From a virus: a DNA stretch of 43,349 nt. The stretch lies in IMG/VR virus record IMGVR_UViG_3300022744_000047, positions 1 to 43,349 of that record, one strand, 5' to 3'. Made by a program: the position numbers and the translations under genes. Shown here piece by piece: positions 7,634 to 15,387 of this stretch (its first letter is position 1; every line of letters starts with the position of its first letter). Under the pieces are notes generated by a model, which saw only the letters and a program-made list of their open reading frames with translations, had not been told where the DNA came from and did no database searches.

Positions 7634-7903
7634 ATGTCCGACGACATCAAGAGTAGAATTGACGATTTGCAGCGGCGTCACAATGCCGTTGTGCAGAAGA
7701 AGGCTGGGTTAGCGGGTCAGCTCCAAGCCAAGAAGGAAGAGCTTGCTGCCATCGTGCAGGAGATCAAGGAAGCTGGGTACGACCCCAAGAAGATCACCCA
7801 GGAACGGGATCGGGCGAAGCAAGAGCTGGAAGCCATGATCACGAAATTGGAGGGCGAACTAACCGAGGTCGAGAACGCCCTTTCGGCGTTTCAACAAAAG
7901 TGA
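7634..7903 (+). CDS. Small coiled-coil protein
   Basis: The product is about 89 residues, nearly all heptad-like helix: an N-terminal helix to about residue 45, a break at GYDPKK, then a second helix to the end. It reads as an antiparallel helical hairpin. GAGG lies just upstream of the ATG at 7634; a GTG two codons earlier is less likely. It stands between the Cas4-like nuclease and the sliding clamp, inside the interval separating the two halves of the Rad50-like ATPase. The function is unknown. One possibility is that it adds coiled-coil to that complex, because the C-terminal half encoded at 9145 has little coil of its own. That is speculation. Confidence 0.7.
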   Translation: MSDDIKSRIDDLQRRHNAVVQKKAGLAGQLQAKKEELAAIVQEIKEAGYDPKKITQERDRAKQELEAMITKLEGELTEVENALSAFQQK

Positions 7904-7924
7904 CATCCAAGAGGGCTACATCGC

Positions 7925-9181
7925 ATGGAAATCAAATTTAAGGTCGATTCGGCTGAGTTGAACGCAGCGTTGGGGGTCGTCAAGATTGTGTCCCCCCAGG
8001 TGACCCCGACTGGTGGCGGCGGTTACCTGTTCGTGGTGCAGGGTGACAAGTGCTGCATCTACTCGAAGAACAGCGGACATGAGGTTCGGGCTTCGTTCAA
8101 GGTCACCGACGTGGAGGGCGAAGGCCCGTTCATGTACCCGGCGGATCACGTGGATGCCTTCGCGTACGTCAAGGGTGTCATTTCGATGACGGCCACGTCG
8201 GAAGGCGAAGCCTTCAAGGTGAAGTACACGCACGGTGGGTCGGGTGTCTCGGAACACGTGTCCTTCGACCCGCGTCAGATGCACTCTTTCGAGAAGGACG
8301 TGGTGGCGGCTCAGGCGGCGGTCGAGAAGCCCAAGCGGTACAGTATCAAGATCCTCTTGACCGCGTTGGGGATGGCCAAGTCTTTCATGGCTAAGCCTAA
8401 TGATCCGGTGTCCGATGAGGCGAACAAGACCATCCGGATTTTCGGTGAGGCGGATCCGGAGCTGGCCAAGAAGGCGAACAACTACATGTTCGCGTCCAAC
8501 GGGACTGAGGCGTGCTACTTCTACAGCACGGCGTTCTTTGGTCAGGATCTTTCGGCTCCGGCTCAGCATCTACCTCTGATTGAGGCATTCCTCTCGAAGT
8601 CGTTGGGGGCCGTGACGGTTTACCCGACGGCCAAGAACACGTACATCATCAACTCAAATGATGATGTGTTTGGTTGGCCGCACCATGACAGCATGTACAA
8701 GAGCTTCGCGTATCTGGCGAAGTCCGATGAGGTGGTGGCTCACGTGGATGCCAAGGCCATGCTCTACCAGCTCCAGTACATGCGTGCGGAGCTGCCTAAG
8801 AAGAAGACCAAGATTCGTCTGCACTTCGATCCGTCGGACACCACGTTCAAGTTCTCCAGCTTGGGCGACACCAATGCGGTGACGAGCTTGCCCGTAGCGG
8901 GCGAGAAGGGCGAGTTGAAGGTGGACTCTGAGGTGGTGGCCCCGGCTAATGTGGACCACCTGATCCACCTGTTCGAGGGGATCAAGAGCGAGAAGCTGGA
9001 GTTCCGCATCAAGATCATTCCCGCTGACGCTAAGGCGAAGCGCCCGAAGGATCTCTACATGTTCCGCTCCATCGATGAGTTCCTCGTAAACGAGGAAGGC
9101 ACGTTCATGGGCATGGTTGCGGCCATTCCTGAGGGGTTCCACGTATGCAAAGTGACGCGCTTCGCGCCGGGCATCGACTGA
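7925..9181 (+). CDS. dnaN: DNA polymerase sliding clamp (DnaN-like)
   Basis: The product is 418 residues, somewhat longer than bacterial beta clamp (about 370). The alternation of beta strands with short helices and three similar-sized sections fits the three-domain clamp. The start MEIKFKVDSAELNAAL and the C-terminal strand end VTRFAPGID both resemble DnaN. It should form a ring on DNA holding the polymerase, loaded by the DnaX-type protein encoded at 12084. In T4 the clamp also links replication to late transcription, and here a sigma-like gene sits in the same block. The final 37 bases overlap the start of the Rad50 C-terminal half gene. Confidence 0.75.
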   Translation: MEIKFKVDSAELNAALGVVKIVSPQVTPTGGGGYLFVVQGDKCCIYSKNSGHEVRASFKVTDVEGEGPFMYPADHVDAFAYVKGVISMTATSEGEAFKVKYTHGGSGVSEHVSFDPRQMHSFEKDVVAAQAAVEKPKRYSIKILLTALGMAKSFMAKPNDPVSDEANKTIRIFGEADPELAKKANNYMFASNGTEACYFYSTAFFGQDLSAPAQHLPLIEAFLSKSLGAVTVYPTAKNTYIINSNDDVFGWPHHDSMYKSFAYLAKSDEVVAHVDAKAMLYQLQYMRAELPKKKTKIRLHFDPSDTTFKFSSLGDTNAVTSLPVAGEKGELKVDSEVVAPANVDHLIHLFEGIKSEKLEFRIKIIPADAKAKRPKDLYMFRSIDEFLVNEEGTFMGMVAAIPEGFHVCKVTRFAPGID

Positions 9182-9831
9182 GGGTCAAAGCCTTACGGGA
9201 ACAAGCCTCTGGTTGCCAGGCCCTGCGTACGCAAATTCAGCGCGAGTTGGATCTGCGTACGCAGGAAGTGGACGCCTTGTCCGCTAAACTGGACACGCTC
9301 GCCAAAGTTGGTGAGCTGTTTCGGGCACTCATGGATCGCCTCGTGCTGGACCATGTGAAGTCCATTGAGGGGGTTGTCACCGAGGGTTTGAAGACGATCT
9401 TCGTGGATCAGGACTTGTCGTTCGAGGCCGAGGTCTCGCAACGTTACAACAAGATTGCCATTGACTTCTGCCTACGGCAGGACAACCAACGGCTGCCCAT
9501 CAAGGGGCACCCTATGGAAGCGTTCGGCGGGGGTCCAACGAGTATCGCGTCGTTGATCTTGAAGGTGCTGGCTTTGCGTAGGCTCAAGAAGTGGCCGCTG
9601 TTGGCTTTGGACGAAACGCTAGCGGCTGTCTCGGACGAGTACATCGACCAAACCGGGCTCTTTCTGCGGCAACTGGCGATGAAGACAGGGATCTCGATTC
9701 TTCTCGTGACCCACAAGCAATCCTTTCTTGATCACGCCACTGTCGGCTACAAGGGCACTGAAGTCGTTGCAGAGGACGGCACACGTCATTTACGTCTGCA
9801 ACGAGAGGTAACTCATGCCCATGCGGTCTGA
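9145..9831 (+). CDS. C-terminal half of a split Rad50/SbcC-like ATPase
   Basis: The product is 228 residues. Residues 1-60 form a short coiled coil. An ATPase C-lobe follows with an ABC-signature-like segment AFGGGPTSI (127-134-ish), Walker B PLLALDE (151-157, Asp156 and Glu157) and H-loop LLVTH (His190). There is no Walker A. This is what the protein encoded at 4373 lacks, so I infer that the two form one composite Rad50-like head. Alternatively each may pair with another partner. GAGGGG sits upstream of ATG 9145, well inside the clamp gene, so translation is coupled to the clamp. The 3' end overlaps the next gene by 17 bases. Confidence 0.8.
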   Translation: MQSDALRAGHRLRVKALREQASGCQALRTQIQRELDLRTQEVDALSAKLDTLAKVGELFRALMDRLVLDHVKSIEGVVTEGLKTIFVDQDLSFEAEVSQRYNKIAIDFCLRQDNQRLPIKGHPMEAFGGGPTSIASLILKVLALRRLKKWPLLALDETLAAVSDEYIDQTGLFLRQLAMKTGISILLVTHKQSFLDHATVGYKGTEVVAEDGTRHLRLQREVTHAHAV

Positions 9832-10345
9832 AACGGAAATCCAGGATCGTATCCGCTACCTTCTAACGGTGGAACTAGATCGGCGCGTTGAGGCAGCCAA
9901 GACACGCCTCCCACAGCAATGCCTCCACAACCACCGGCAGCCTTTGGATGTCCGCAAGGAAATCGAAGGTGAACCTAACCCGGACTACAACCGGGTTGAC
10001 CGCCCGGTTAAGCTGCCTGTGATCGGTTTGTGCATGCTGGGGGTCGAAGACCCGACGCAATGGAACGGCACGATCTGTGAAGATCCCATCGACGCCCAGC
10101 GCTGCCCTTACTACACGGATCCTACGAGCAACCGAGAGGTAGTGGAGAACAGCTTCCACGCTCAACTGCAAGACCTGCGGTGGGTCGAGAAGAACTTGCC
10201 GGAGGTCTACGGTCTGCTTTGGGCCCTCGGGTCTGAGACGATGCCCCAGCTTCCTTGGTGGAAGGCGTTGTGGTTCCGGTTTCTTCGGATCCGTCCTGAT
10301 GCTCTGATCAAGGTGGTCCCACCCGAGCTACCGCCGGGGGCGTGA
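9815..10345 (+). CDS. Four-cysteine protein of unknown function
   Basis: The product is 176 residues. Cys36 (QQCLHNH), Cys73 (GLCMLG), Cys88 (TICEDP) and Cys97 (RCPYY) are spaced like an Fe-S or zinc site, with nearby His38 and His40 as further ligand candidates. The C-terminal part is rich in aromatic and basic residues (LPWWKALWFRFLRIR), possibly amphipathic. GAGAGG lies six bases before the ATG. It sits between the Rad50 C-half and an unknown gene two positions before the primase, so a role in DNA metabolism is plausible. I do not recognise the family. Confidence 0.7.
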   Translation: MPMRSETEIQDRIRYLLTVELDRRVEAAKTRLPQQCLHNHRQPLDVRKEIEGEPNPDYNRVDRPVKLPVIGLCMLGVEDPTQWNGTICEDPIDAQRCPYYTDPTSNREVVENSFHAQLQDLRWVEKNLPEVYGLLWALGSETMPQLPWWKALWFRFLRIRPDALIKVVPPELPPGA

Positions 10346-10346
10346 C

Positions 10347-10886
10347 GTGCTCTCTTTGCTGTCGCACGTCTTTGTGACCGAACGGCACCGACCTCGGGCA
10401 GGGCAGGTGGGTTTTGCCGTGCCTGCCTTCTCTGAGATCGATGTTGGGGAAGACGACATCGAACCGCTTTTGGCCACCAACATGCGGGGCACGTTCTTAC
10501 GGACCAGGGTGTCGTTGCACAGACAGGCTAGATTCGGCTTCTCGGAGTGCGGTTTGGCTCAAGAGGAGGCTTTGCTGCGCGAATTCCATCGGGTTCTCGT
10601 AGAGACGGCTGCCCATGAGAATTGGACCAACGTTACATCGAGCATTCCTGACGCTCTGGAGCGCATGCAGAGCTTCGGTACGCCCCCCAAGCTGGTCCTG
10701 CTCCCCGCGAGTTCCTCTGACTTTGAGCCGCCTGCTGGGGTGCTCCCGATGCTGATTGGCTTGCCCGAGGGGACTGCCTTGGTCGTGGCTTCTCCGCATC
10801 TTGCTGGGCTGCACACTAGGATTGGAGATCATGTCGGGATTTTAGCCCAACGGGTAAACATGACCTTTGTGGCGGTGGTGCCATGA
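10347..10886 (+). CDS. Unknown protein
   Basis: The product is 179 residues from a GTG start three bases after the previous stop, with a GGGGG run upstream. The N-terminal half is mixed alpha/beta. The C-terminal half has several short beta strands (PKLVLLPAS, ALVVAS, MTFVAVVP) separated by loops rich in Pro and Gly. No catalytic motif, cysteine cluster or membrane segment stands out. It is followed by an ATGA overlap with the primase gene, so the two are translated together. I do not recognise the family and assign no function. Confidence 0.65.
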   Translation: MLSLLSHVFVTERHRPRAGQVGFAVPAFSEIDVGEDDIEPLLATNMRGTFLRTRVSLHRQARFGFSECGLAQEEALLREFHRVLVETAAHENWTNVTSSIPDALERMQSFGTPPKLVLLPASSSDFEPPAGVLPMLIGLPEGTALVVASPHLAGLHTRIGDHVGILAQRVNMTFVAVVP

Positions 10887-11584
10887 ACTGGCCCCAGGCT
10901 TTAGCGGAGTTCGCGGCAACGCAGGTGACCCCTCGTGAACGTGAGGCGTTGTGGGGTCGCGGGGTCTCGGATGAACAGATCAACATGTATCAGGTCGGGT
11001 ACTTGAACCGAACCCTTCCGGAAGGGCTTCCTGAGCATTTCGTGCGCTGGGCCATGAGCGGCGACAAGCTGGAGGATACCTTCCTGCTCCCGCTGACCAC
11101 GACTCTGGGTGAGATCAGGGGTTTTCAGCTCCGCCACGTAGATCGGGAGCGGGGTGGGTACTCGGATTACTTCCTGGACCGCCGGGAGGCATGTCTGTTC
11201 GGGCTCCATCAGGCCATTTCGGCTATGTGGGCGTCCGGTACCGTGTATCTGGTTGAGGGGGCGTTCGACCTTTTCCCGATTCAACGGGCAATTCCTGGGG
11301 TTGTTGCGACTTTGACCGCCCGTACGGCACCGCAGACGATTCGGGTTTTGCGGCGTCTCGTGACCCGCGTTTGGGTGGGGTACGACATGGACGAGCCTGG
11401 GCGTAAAGGTTGCGAAGATTTCGCTCGGGAGCACGGTGGCACTTTTCAGGTGTATACGGTGGTCTACCCAAGGGTGAACGGCAAAGGGGTTAAGGACCCA
11501 GGCGACCTTTGGGAAGCTTGGGGTGACGCTCAACTGGTCCCGTTCATCCGGTCGGTGGTGGCCAAAGACGACATCTTTTCGTAA
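10883..11584 (+). CDS. DnaG-type primase catalytic core (TOPRIM), without zinc ribbon
   Basis: The product is 233 residues. The N-terminal part contains FLLPLTTTLGEIRGFQLRH, like the RNA polymerase domain of DnaG. The TOPRIM domain follows with VEGAFD (Glu125), VGYDMDEPG (Asp168, Asp170) and KDPGD (204-208). These residues bind the metal ions used for primer synthesis. The usual N-terminal zinc ribbon and the C-terminal helicase domain are both absent, so this is a minimal primase core. Template recognition may need another protein. It overlaps the preceding gene by four bases (ATGA). Confidence 0.85.
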   Translation: MNWPQALAEFAATQVTPREREALWGRGVSDEQINMYQVGYLNRTLPEGLPEHFVRWAMSGDKLEDTFLLPLTTTLGEIRGFQLRHVDRERGGYSDYFLDRREACLFGLHQAISAMWASGTVYLVEGAFDLFPIQRAIPGVVATLTARTAPQTIRVLRRLVTRVWVGYDMDEPGRKGCEDFAREHGGTFQVYTVVYPRVNGKGVKDPGDLWEAWGDAQLVPFIRSVVAKDDIFS

Positions 11585-11597
11585 GGAGATCTGCGCG

Positions 11598-12080
11598 ATG
11601 CCCAAACTTTATGGTGCTGCTGACAGTGTTGAGGAAATTGCCAAGCGCTTGCTGCCGACTTACCACTCGGAGTTGGCGACGGCTCGGATTCAATACATCT
11701 ACGTGGACAAGGCGTCCAAGAAGAACGGCCGTCCGGTTTGGGGTAAGGCCCGTCGGATAACGGGTGCGCTTGAGTTTCTGTTGGCAAAGGACTTCTTGGT
11801 TGAGGTCGCTCTGGAGTGCTGGGACCCTGCTACTGATCGGCAGCGCCAAGCCTTGGTGGATCACCTCCTGGAGAGCTGCTACGGCGAAGAAGACGAGGAA
11901 ACCGGCGAGATGAAGTGGTCGATGCGTTCACCGGACGTGAATGAGTTCACCAGCATTTTGAACCGTCACGGCGCGTGGAATGACGAGTTGGTGGGTCTGG
12001 TGGAAGTGGCCCAGCGTCTGAACATCGAGGCTCGGGTGCAAGAGGTTGCCGATTCCGTGGTGCAACAGAACGGTACGTGA
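11598..12080 (+). CDS. Putative phage metallopeptidase-like protein with altered active site
   Basis: The product is 160 residues. AAGGAG nine bases before ATG 11598 fixes the start; the frame is open further upstream, inside the primase gene. The order of elements (IQYIYVDK near residue 31, GKARRITGALEFL near 49, ALVDHLLESC near 86, SPDVNEF at 111-117, ILNRHGAW at 120-127) resembles the phage family annotated as putative metallopeptidases, in which the middle motif is normally HExxH-like (DHELxH). Here the motif reads H-L-L-E-S, so the Glu and second His are not in place and peptidase activity is doubtful. It may be an adaptor or regulator. Recognition is from memory of the family pattern. 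Confidence 0.65.
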   Translation: MPKLYGAADSVEEIAKRLLPTYHSELATARIQYIYVDKASKKNGRPVWGKARRITGALEFLLAKDFLVEVALECWDPATDRQRQALVDHLLESCYGEEDEETGEMKWSMRSPDVNEFTSILNRHGAWNDELVGLVEVAQRLNIEARVQEVADSVVQQNGT

Positions 12081-12083
12081 TCC

Positions 12084-13514
12084 GTGTGGGACGTTAGGTA
12101 CAGGCCACTTCGGTATGCCGATGTCCTGGGTCAAGAAGGTAACGTTCAACTCCTGAAGTCTCGGATCAGGAACGGCACTGCTTTTGACACCAGCTACATC
12201 TTCGCGGGTGGGTTCGGGCGGGGTAAAACCACGCTTAGCCGAATCCACGCGAGGGCCATGCTTTGTCTTGATATGGACAAGAGCGACCCTGAGCCCTGTA
12301 ACAAGTGTACGAACTGCCTTGCGATCCTGAACGAGCAGCCCGGTGCGTTCAGTGAGCGGGATGCGGCTAGCAAATGCTCGATTGACGATGTTAGGGCTAT
12401 CGTCGAAGAGCTGCCTTACGTCTTGATTGACGCCCCTAAGCGCATTTACCTATTTGACGAGGCGCACCGTATGAGTAGCGCGTCGCAGGATGTGCTGCTC
12501 AAACCGATCGAAGACAAGAAAATGATCGGGATGTTCTGCACTACGGAGGCTGAGAAGATCCGGGGTGCTATCCGATCTCGTTGCGAAGAGTACACGATCC
12601 GTAAGATTACGCGCGAAGACATCCTCAAGCGAATGAGGATGGTCCTGGAGACCGAGAAGGTCGAGTACCAGGATGACGCGGTGCTCATCGTCATCGATCA
12701 TGCCCTGGGGCACGTTCGAGACGTTCTGAATGGGCTTGAGATGATCGCCCAGCTTGGGCCTGTGACCGTCGATAGCGTGCGGGAGTACCTGCACCTGTCG
12801 GTTGTCACGTTGTACTACCAGATCTTGTTGAATCTGGACAACCCTATGAAGGCCATCGAGTTGGTGGATCGAGCTTGCGAGGAAGCAGGGCCCGAGGATG
12901 TGGCGGCGGGTATTGCTGAGGCTGCGATGAACAGCTACCGCATGGCCAACGGCATGTTCGCGGATTTCTCGTACATCGACAAGACGCTGGCTGAGCAGGT
13001 TTACGCCAAGTACCGGCAGCATGTGGTGCGATTTGCAGGGTGGTTCCTTGGGTCGCGCTACACAACGAAGTTGAGCCTGACCCGAGACGTGGTGGTGTTC
13101 TCGCAGACTTCCGGGCATTTGCCACCGGAGGGGGCTCAGCCGCCTGTGGTGTTCATGGGGGCGGCCACGGGCAGTGTTGCGATTTCACAGGTTCAACAGG
13201 CCCCGGTCCCGGCTCAGCAGGCCCCGGTCCCGGTTCAGGCCCCGTCGGGCTACCATGACGTGCCGATGCCCGGCTCCGTGACTCCCGAGGTGGCGAAGGC
13301 TGTCTTGGTTCCGAACTCCTATGCGGACCCGACACCCCCAACGGCCATTGAGGCAGCGTTGGTTAACGGTGCCATGCCCCGTCAACGCAACAATCAACAG
13401 AGCGGGGCACCTTCCCGATCCAAGCAGGTGCCCCGCGATATGACTCCAACCGAGTGGCGGGTGACGTTCGATCGGATGCTACGCAAAAAAACACCCACAG
13501 CGTTGCCGAGATAA
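12084..13514 (+). CDS. dnaX: DnaX-type clamp loader ATPase
   Basis: The product is 476 residues from a GTG start; the N-terminal WDVRYRP is the usual beginning of DnaX proteins. Walker A GGFGRGKTT is at 42-50. A zinc set of Cys61, 72, 75 and 78 follows, then Walker B FDEAH at 124-128 and the arginine finger SRC at 165-167. The lid and collar regions extend to about residue 340. The last ~110 residues are Pro/Gln-rich and probably disordered, ending in a basic patch. It should load the clamp encoded at 7925 using ATP. No delta or delta' gene is recognisable here, so it may work as a homo-oligomer or with host or distant subunits. Confidence 0.9.
   Translation: MWDVRYRPLRYADVLGQEGNVQLLKSRIRNGTAFDTSYIFAGGFGRGKTTLSRIHARAMLCLDMDKSDPEPCNKCTNCLAILNEQPGAFSERDAASKCSIDDVRAIVEELPYVLIDAPKRIYLFDEAHRMSSASQDVLLKPIEDKKMIGMFCTTEAEKIRGAIRSRCEEYTIRKITREDILKRMRMVLETEKVEYQDDAVLIVIDHALGHVRDVLNGLEMIAQLGPVTVDSVREYLHLSVVTLYYQILLNLDNPMKAIELVDRACEEAGPEDVAAGIAEAAMNSYRMANGMFADFSYIDKTLAEQVYAKYRQHVVRFAGWFLGSRYTTKLSLTRDVVVFSQTSGHLPPEGAQPPVVFMGAATGSVAISQVQQAPVPAQQAPVPVQAPSGYHDVPMPGSVTPEVAKAVLVPNSYADPTPPTAIEAALVNGAMPRQRNNQQSGAPSRSKQVPRDMTPTEWRVTFDRMLRKKTPTALPR
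13197..13238 (+). repeat. Two 21-bp tandem units in dnaX
   Basis: Two adjacent 21-base units, 13197-13217 and 13218-13238, differ by one base (C to T) and encode a repeated Gln-Ala-Pro-Val-Pro pattern in the disordered tail of the clamp loader. A third partial copy follows. This probably arose by slippage in a linker. Confidence 0.8.
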
Positions 13515-13541
13515 CGGGCGCAGTGTAACCCACTTAGGCGA

Positions 13542-15335
13542 ATGAGTGACAATCTTCAATGGGTGGTCTTGGAGTTGACCTCGAAGGCGGAAGGGGAGGA
13601 CCCTGATGTCGTTCGGGCCTCTATCCGCCATCACATTCGAGATGCTGAGGTCTTTGTCCCAGCGTCGGTGGTGCAGCGCGGCCCCGTCCGGGAGTACCAG
13701 TACCTTGTTGATGGGTACGCCTTCATTCTGCACAAGCACCCGGACACCCACTACGCTCGCTTGAACGAAACGAAGTACGTTCAGAGCGCGTTGTATCAAC
13801 CTACTGGGATTAAGCGCGAAAAGCGGCTTGCTACCGTGTCTTCGGAGCAGATCGCGAAGCTCAAGTCCCAGATCAAAGTTGAGGTGGACCAGGGGATCGA
13901 GGTGGGAGACACCGTGGTGATCTCCAGCGGCCCCTACAAGAACATCTCGGCGGTGGTCCGGGAGGAAATCCCCGAGCACGACTCTGTGGTGGTCCACATT
14001 CAACTACGGTCCACGGATCGCCTGGTGACGCTCCCTCGTGCATTCATGCACTTGGAAACCAAGTCACCGCATGTGGTCTATCGAGATCGCTTTGAGAAGC
14101 TCTCCGCGTGGGCTCTTGCGGCCAAGAGTATAGCGCACTGGCCAGTGCATCGTTTGAGCGGAGTTTTGAGTAATTTCAGTGGTTTCTCTCGGTTGGACTC
14201 CTGGGTTACGCAGAGTCGCCTAACGTATGGTTGGGTGCGAGCTTACCACTCATCTTTAGACTTCGCTCCAGCGCTCAAGAAGCTGAAAGAGGTCCAGGCC
14301 CTCTATACTGGAACGTCGCTTCTGAACCAACTTCTTGCCGCCTATGCCCCTATTCCGGATTGGACTCCGGTATTGGCCAAGCATCGGGAAGCTACGTTCC
14401 TGGAGTCCACCCACTCTCGTATTGCGGCCCTTTACGCGGACGTTCAACGCATGACAAATACCTCGGCTTCTCCAGTGAACTTGGTTGTGGACGGTACGCA
14501 GCTCTACATCCGGTGCATGGAGGCCCCAGGGCTAGGTGCTCTCACGGATTCAGAGGGTAGACCGACGGGGGCTGTCGTGGGCTTCCTGCGGAGCTTGGGG
14601 GCGTACCGGAAGCGTTTCCCGTCAGCGAACGTCTACGTGTGCTGGGACGGGACCTCTCAGAGGCGCAAGGCACTGTACCCCGACTACAAGGGGAACCGGG
14701 TGTCGAGATCAGGTGCGCCCTCATTTGGGTGGTCTTGGTTTCGTGAAACCCTACCTTTGTTGGGGGTCCAGCAGGCGTTCAACCCGGAGGAAGAAGCGGA
14801 CGATGTGATGGCGACGTTGGTTCGGGGTCCGTTGTCGGACCAACCCAATGTCATGATCACGACCGATCGGGATTTGCTGCAAGTCGTCTCGGAATTCACG
14901 CATCAACTGTGTCCTGCTGTGGGGTCAGGTAAGGAAAAGTTGTATGACCCAGAGCTTGTTGAAGCCGAGTACGGCGTACCTCCTACGTCTATGGTGCAGA
15001 TCAGGGCACTGAGTGGGGATACCTCCGACCATATTCCGGGCGTTTCCAACTTTGGCTTGAAAACTGCGGCCAAAGTAATCAAGCTCTACGGCACCGTTAC
15101 AGCCCTACTGGGGTCGAATCTCGCTGGGCTGGGGAAGGCGCAAGTCGCCAACCTTAGGGAGAGCGAGAAGCAAGTCCGCTTGAATGTGGACTTGATGACC
15201 TTGCGGGATGTTGAGTTCCGCCAGATCGAATCGAATCCAAATCAGAAGGAAGTAGAGGCTAGGTTGGTGGCCCTCGGGATCAAACCCGAGCCCATTCTAG
15301 CGGCATTCTTCCCCCGGCAACTCACGATTTCGTGA
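13542..15335 (+). CDS. NusG-like (NGN + KOW) domain fused to a 5'-3' exonuclease / flap endonuclease
   Basis: The product is 597 residues in three parts. Residues 6-100 follow the NusG N-terminal domain: WVVLEL at 7-12, VFVPASVV at 37-44 and YLVDGYAFI at 54-62 in place of the usual LFPGYVFV. Residues 118-172 are a KOW-type domain with GIEVGDTVVISSGPYKN. Residues 175-310 are an uncharacterised helical linker. Residues 312-597 are a PIN/FEN nuclease: VVDGT (Asp317), CWDG (Asp369), PEEEADD (416-421), TTDRD (Asp442, 444), GDTSDHIPG (Asp493, 496) and a helix-three-turn-helix GVSNFGLKTAAKVIKLYG. FEN enzymes remove RNA primers and flaps. NusG binds RNA polymerase. The frame is continuous, so one polypeptide is predicted. 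The ribosome binding site is weak, and the sigma-like gene follows directly. Confidence 0.85.
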   Translation: MSDNLQWVVLELTSKAEGEDPDVVRASIRHHIRDAEVFVPASVVQRGPVREYQYLVDGYAFILHKHPDTHYARLNETKYVQSALYQPTGIKREKRLATVSSEQIAKLKSQIKVEVDQGIEVGDTVVISSGPYKNISAVVREEIPEHDSVVVHIQLRSTDRLVTLPRAFMHLETKSPHVVYRDRFEKLSAWALAAKSIAHWPVHRLSGVLSNFSGFSRLDSWVTQSRLTYGWVRAYHSSLDFAPALKKLKEVQALYTGTSLLNQLLAAYAPIPDWTPVLAKHREATFLESTHSRIAALYADVQRMTNTSASPVNLVVDGTQLYIRCMEAPGLGALTDSEGRPTGAVVGFLRSLGAYRKRFPSANVYVCWDGTSQRRKALYPDYKGNRVSRSGAPSFGWSWFRETLPLLGVQQAFNPEEEADDVMATLVRGPLSDQPNVMITTDRDLLQVVSEFTHQLCPAVGSGKEKLYDPELVEAEYGVPPTSMVQIRALSGDTSDHIPGVSNFGLKTAAKVIKLYGTVTALLGSNLAGLGKAQVANLRESEKQVRLNVDLMTLRDVEFRQIESNPNQKEVEARLVALGIKPEPILAAFFPRQLTIS

Positions 15336-15387
15336 GCCCAGAAATCTGTGCGGTTGCCCTTGTTGGGGACCGTTAGGAGTCGAATCG

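Noticed and set aside
13479-13500. Run of seven A near the end of dnaX, possible programmed frameshift
   Set aside because: The reading phase does not give a good slippery heptamer, and a -1 shift would add only about a dozen codons, so no tau/gamma-like pair is expected.
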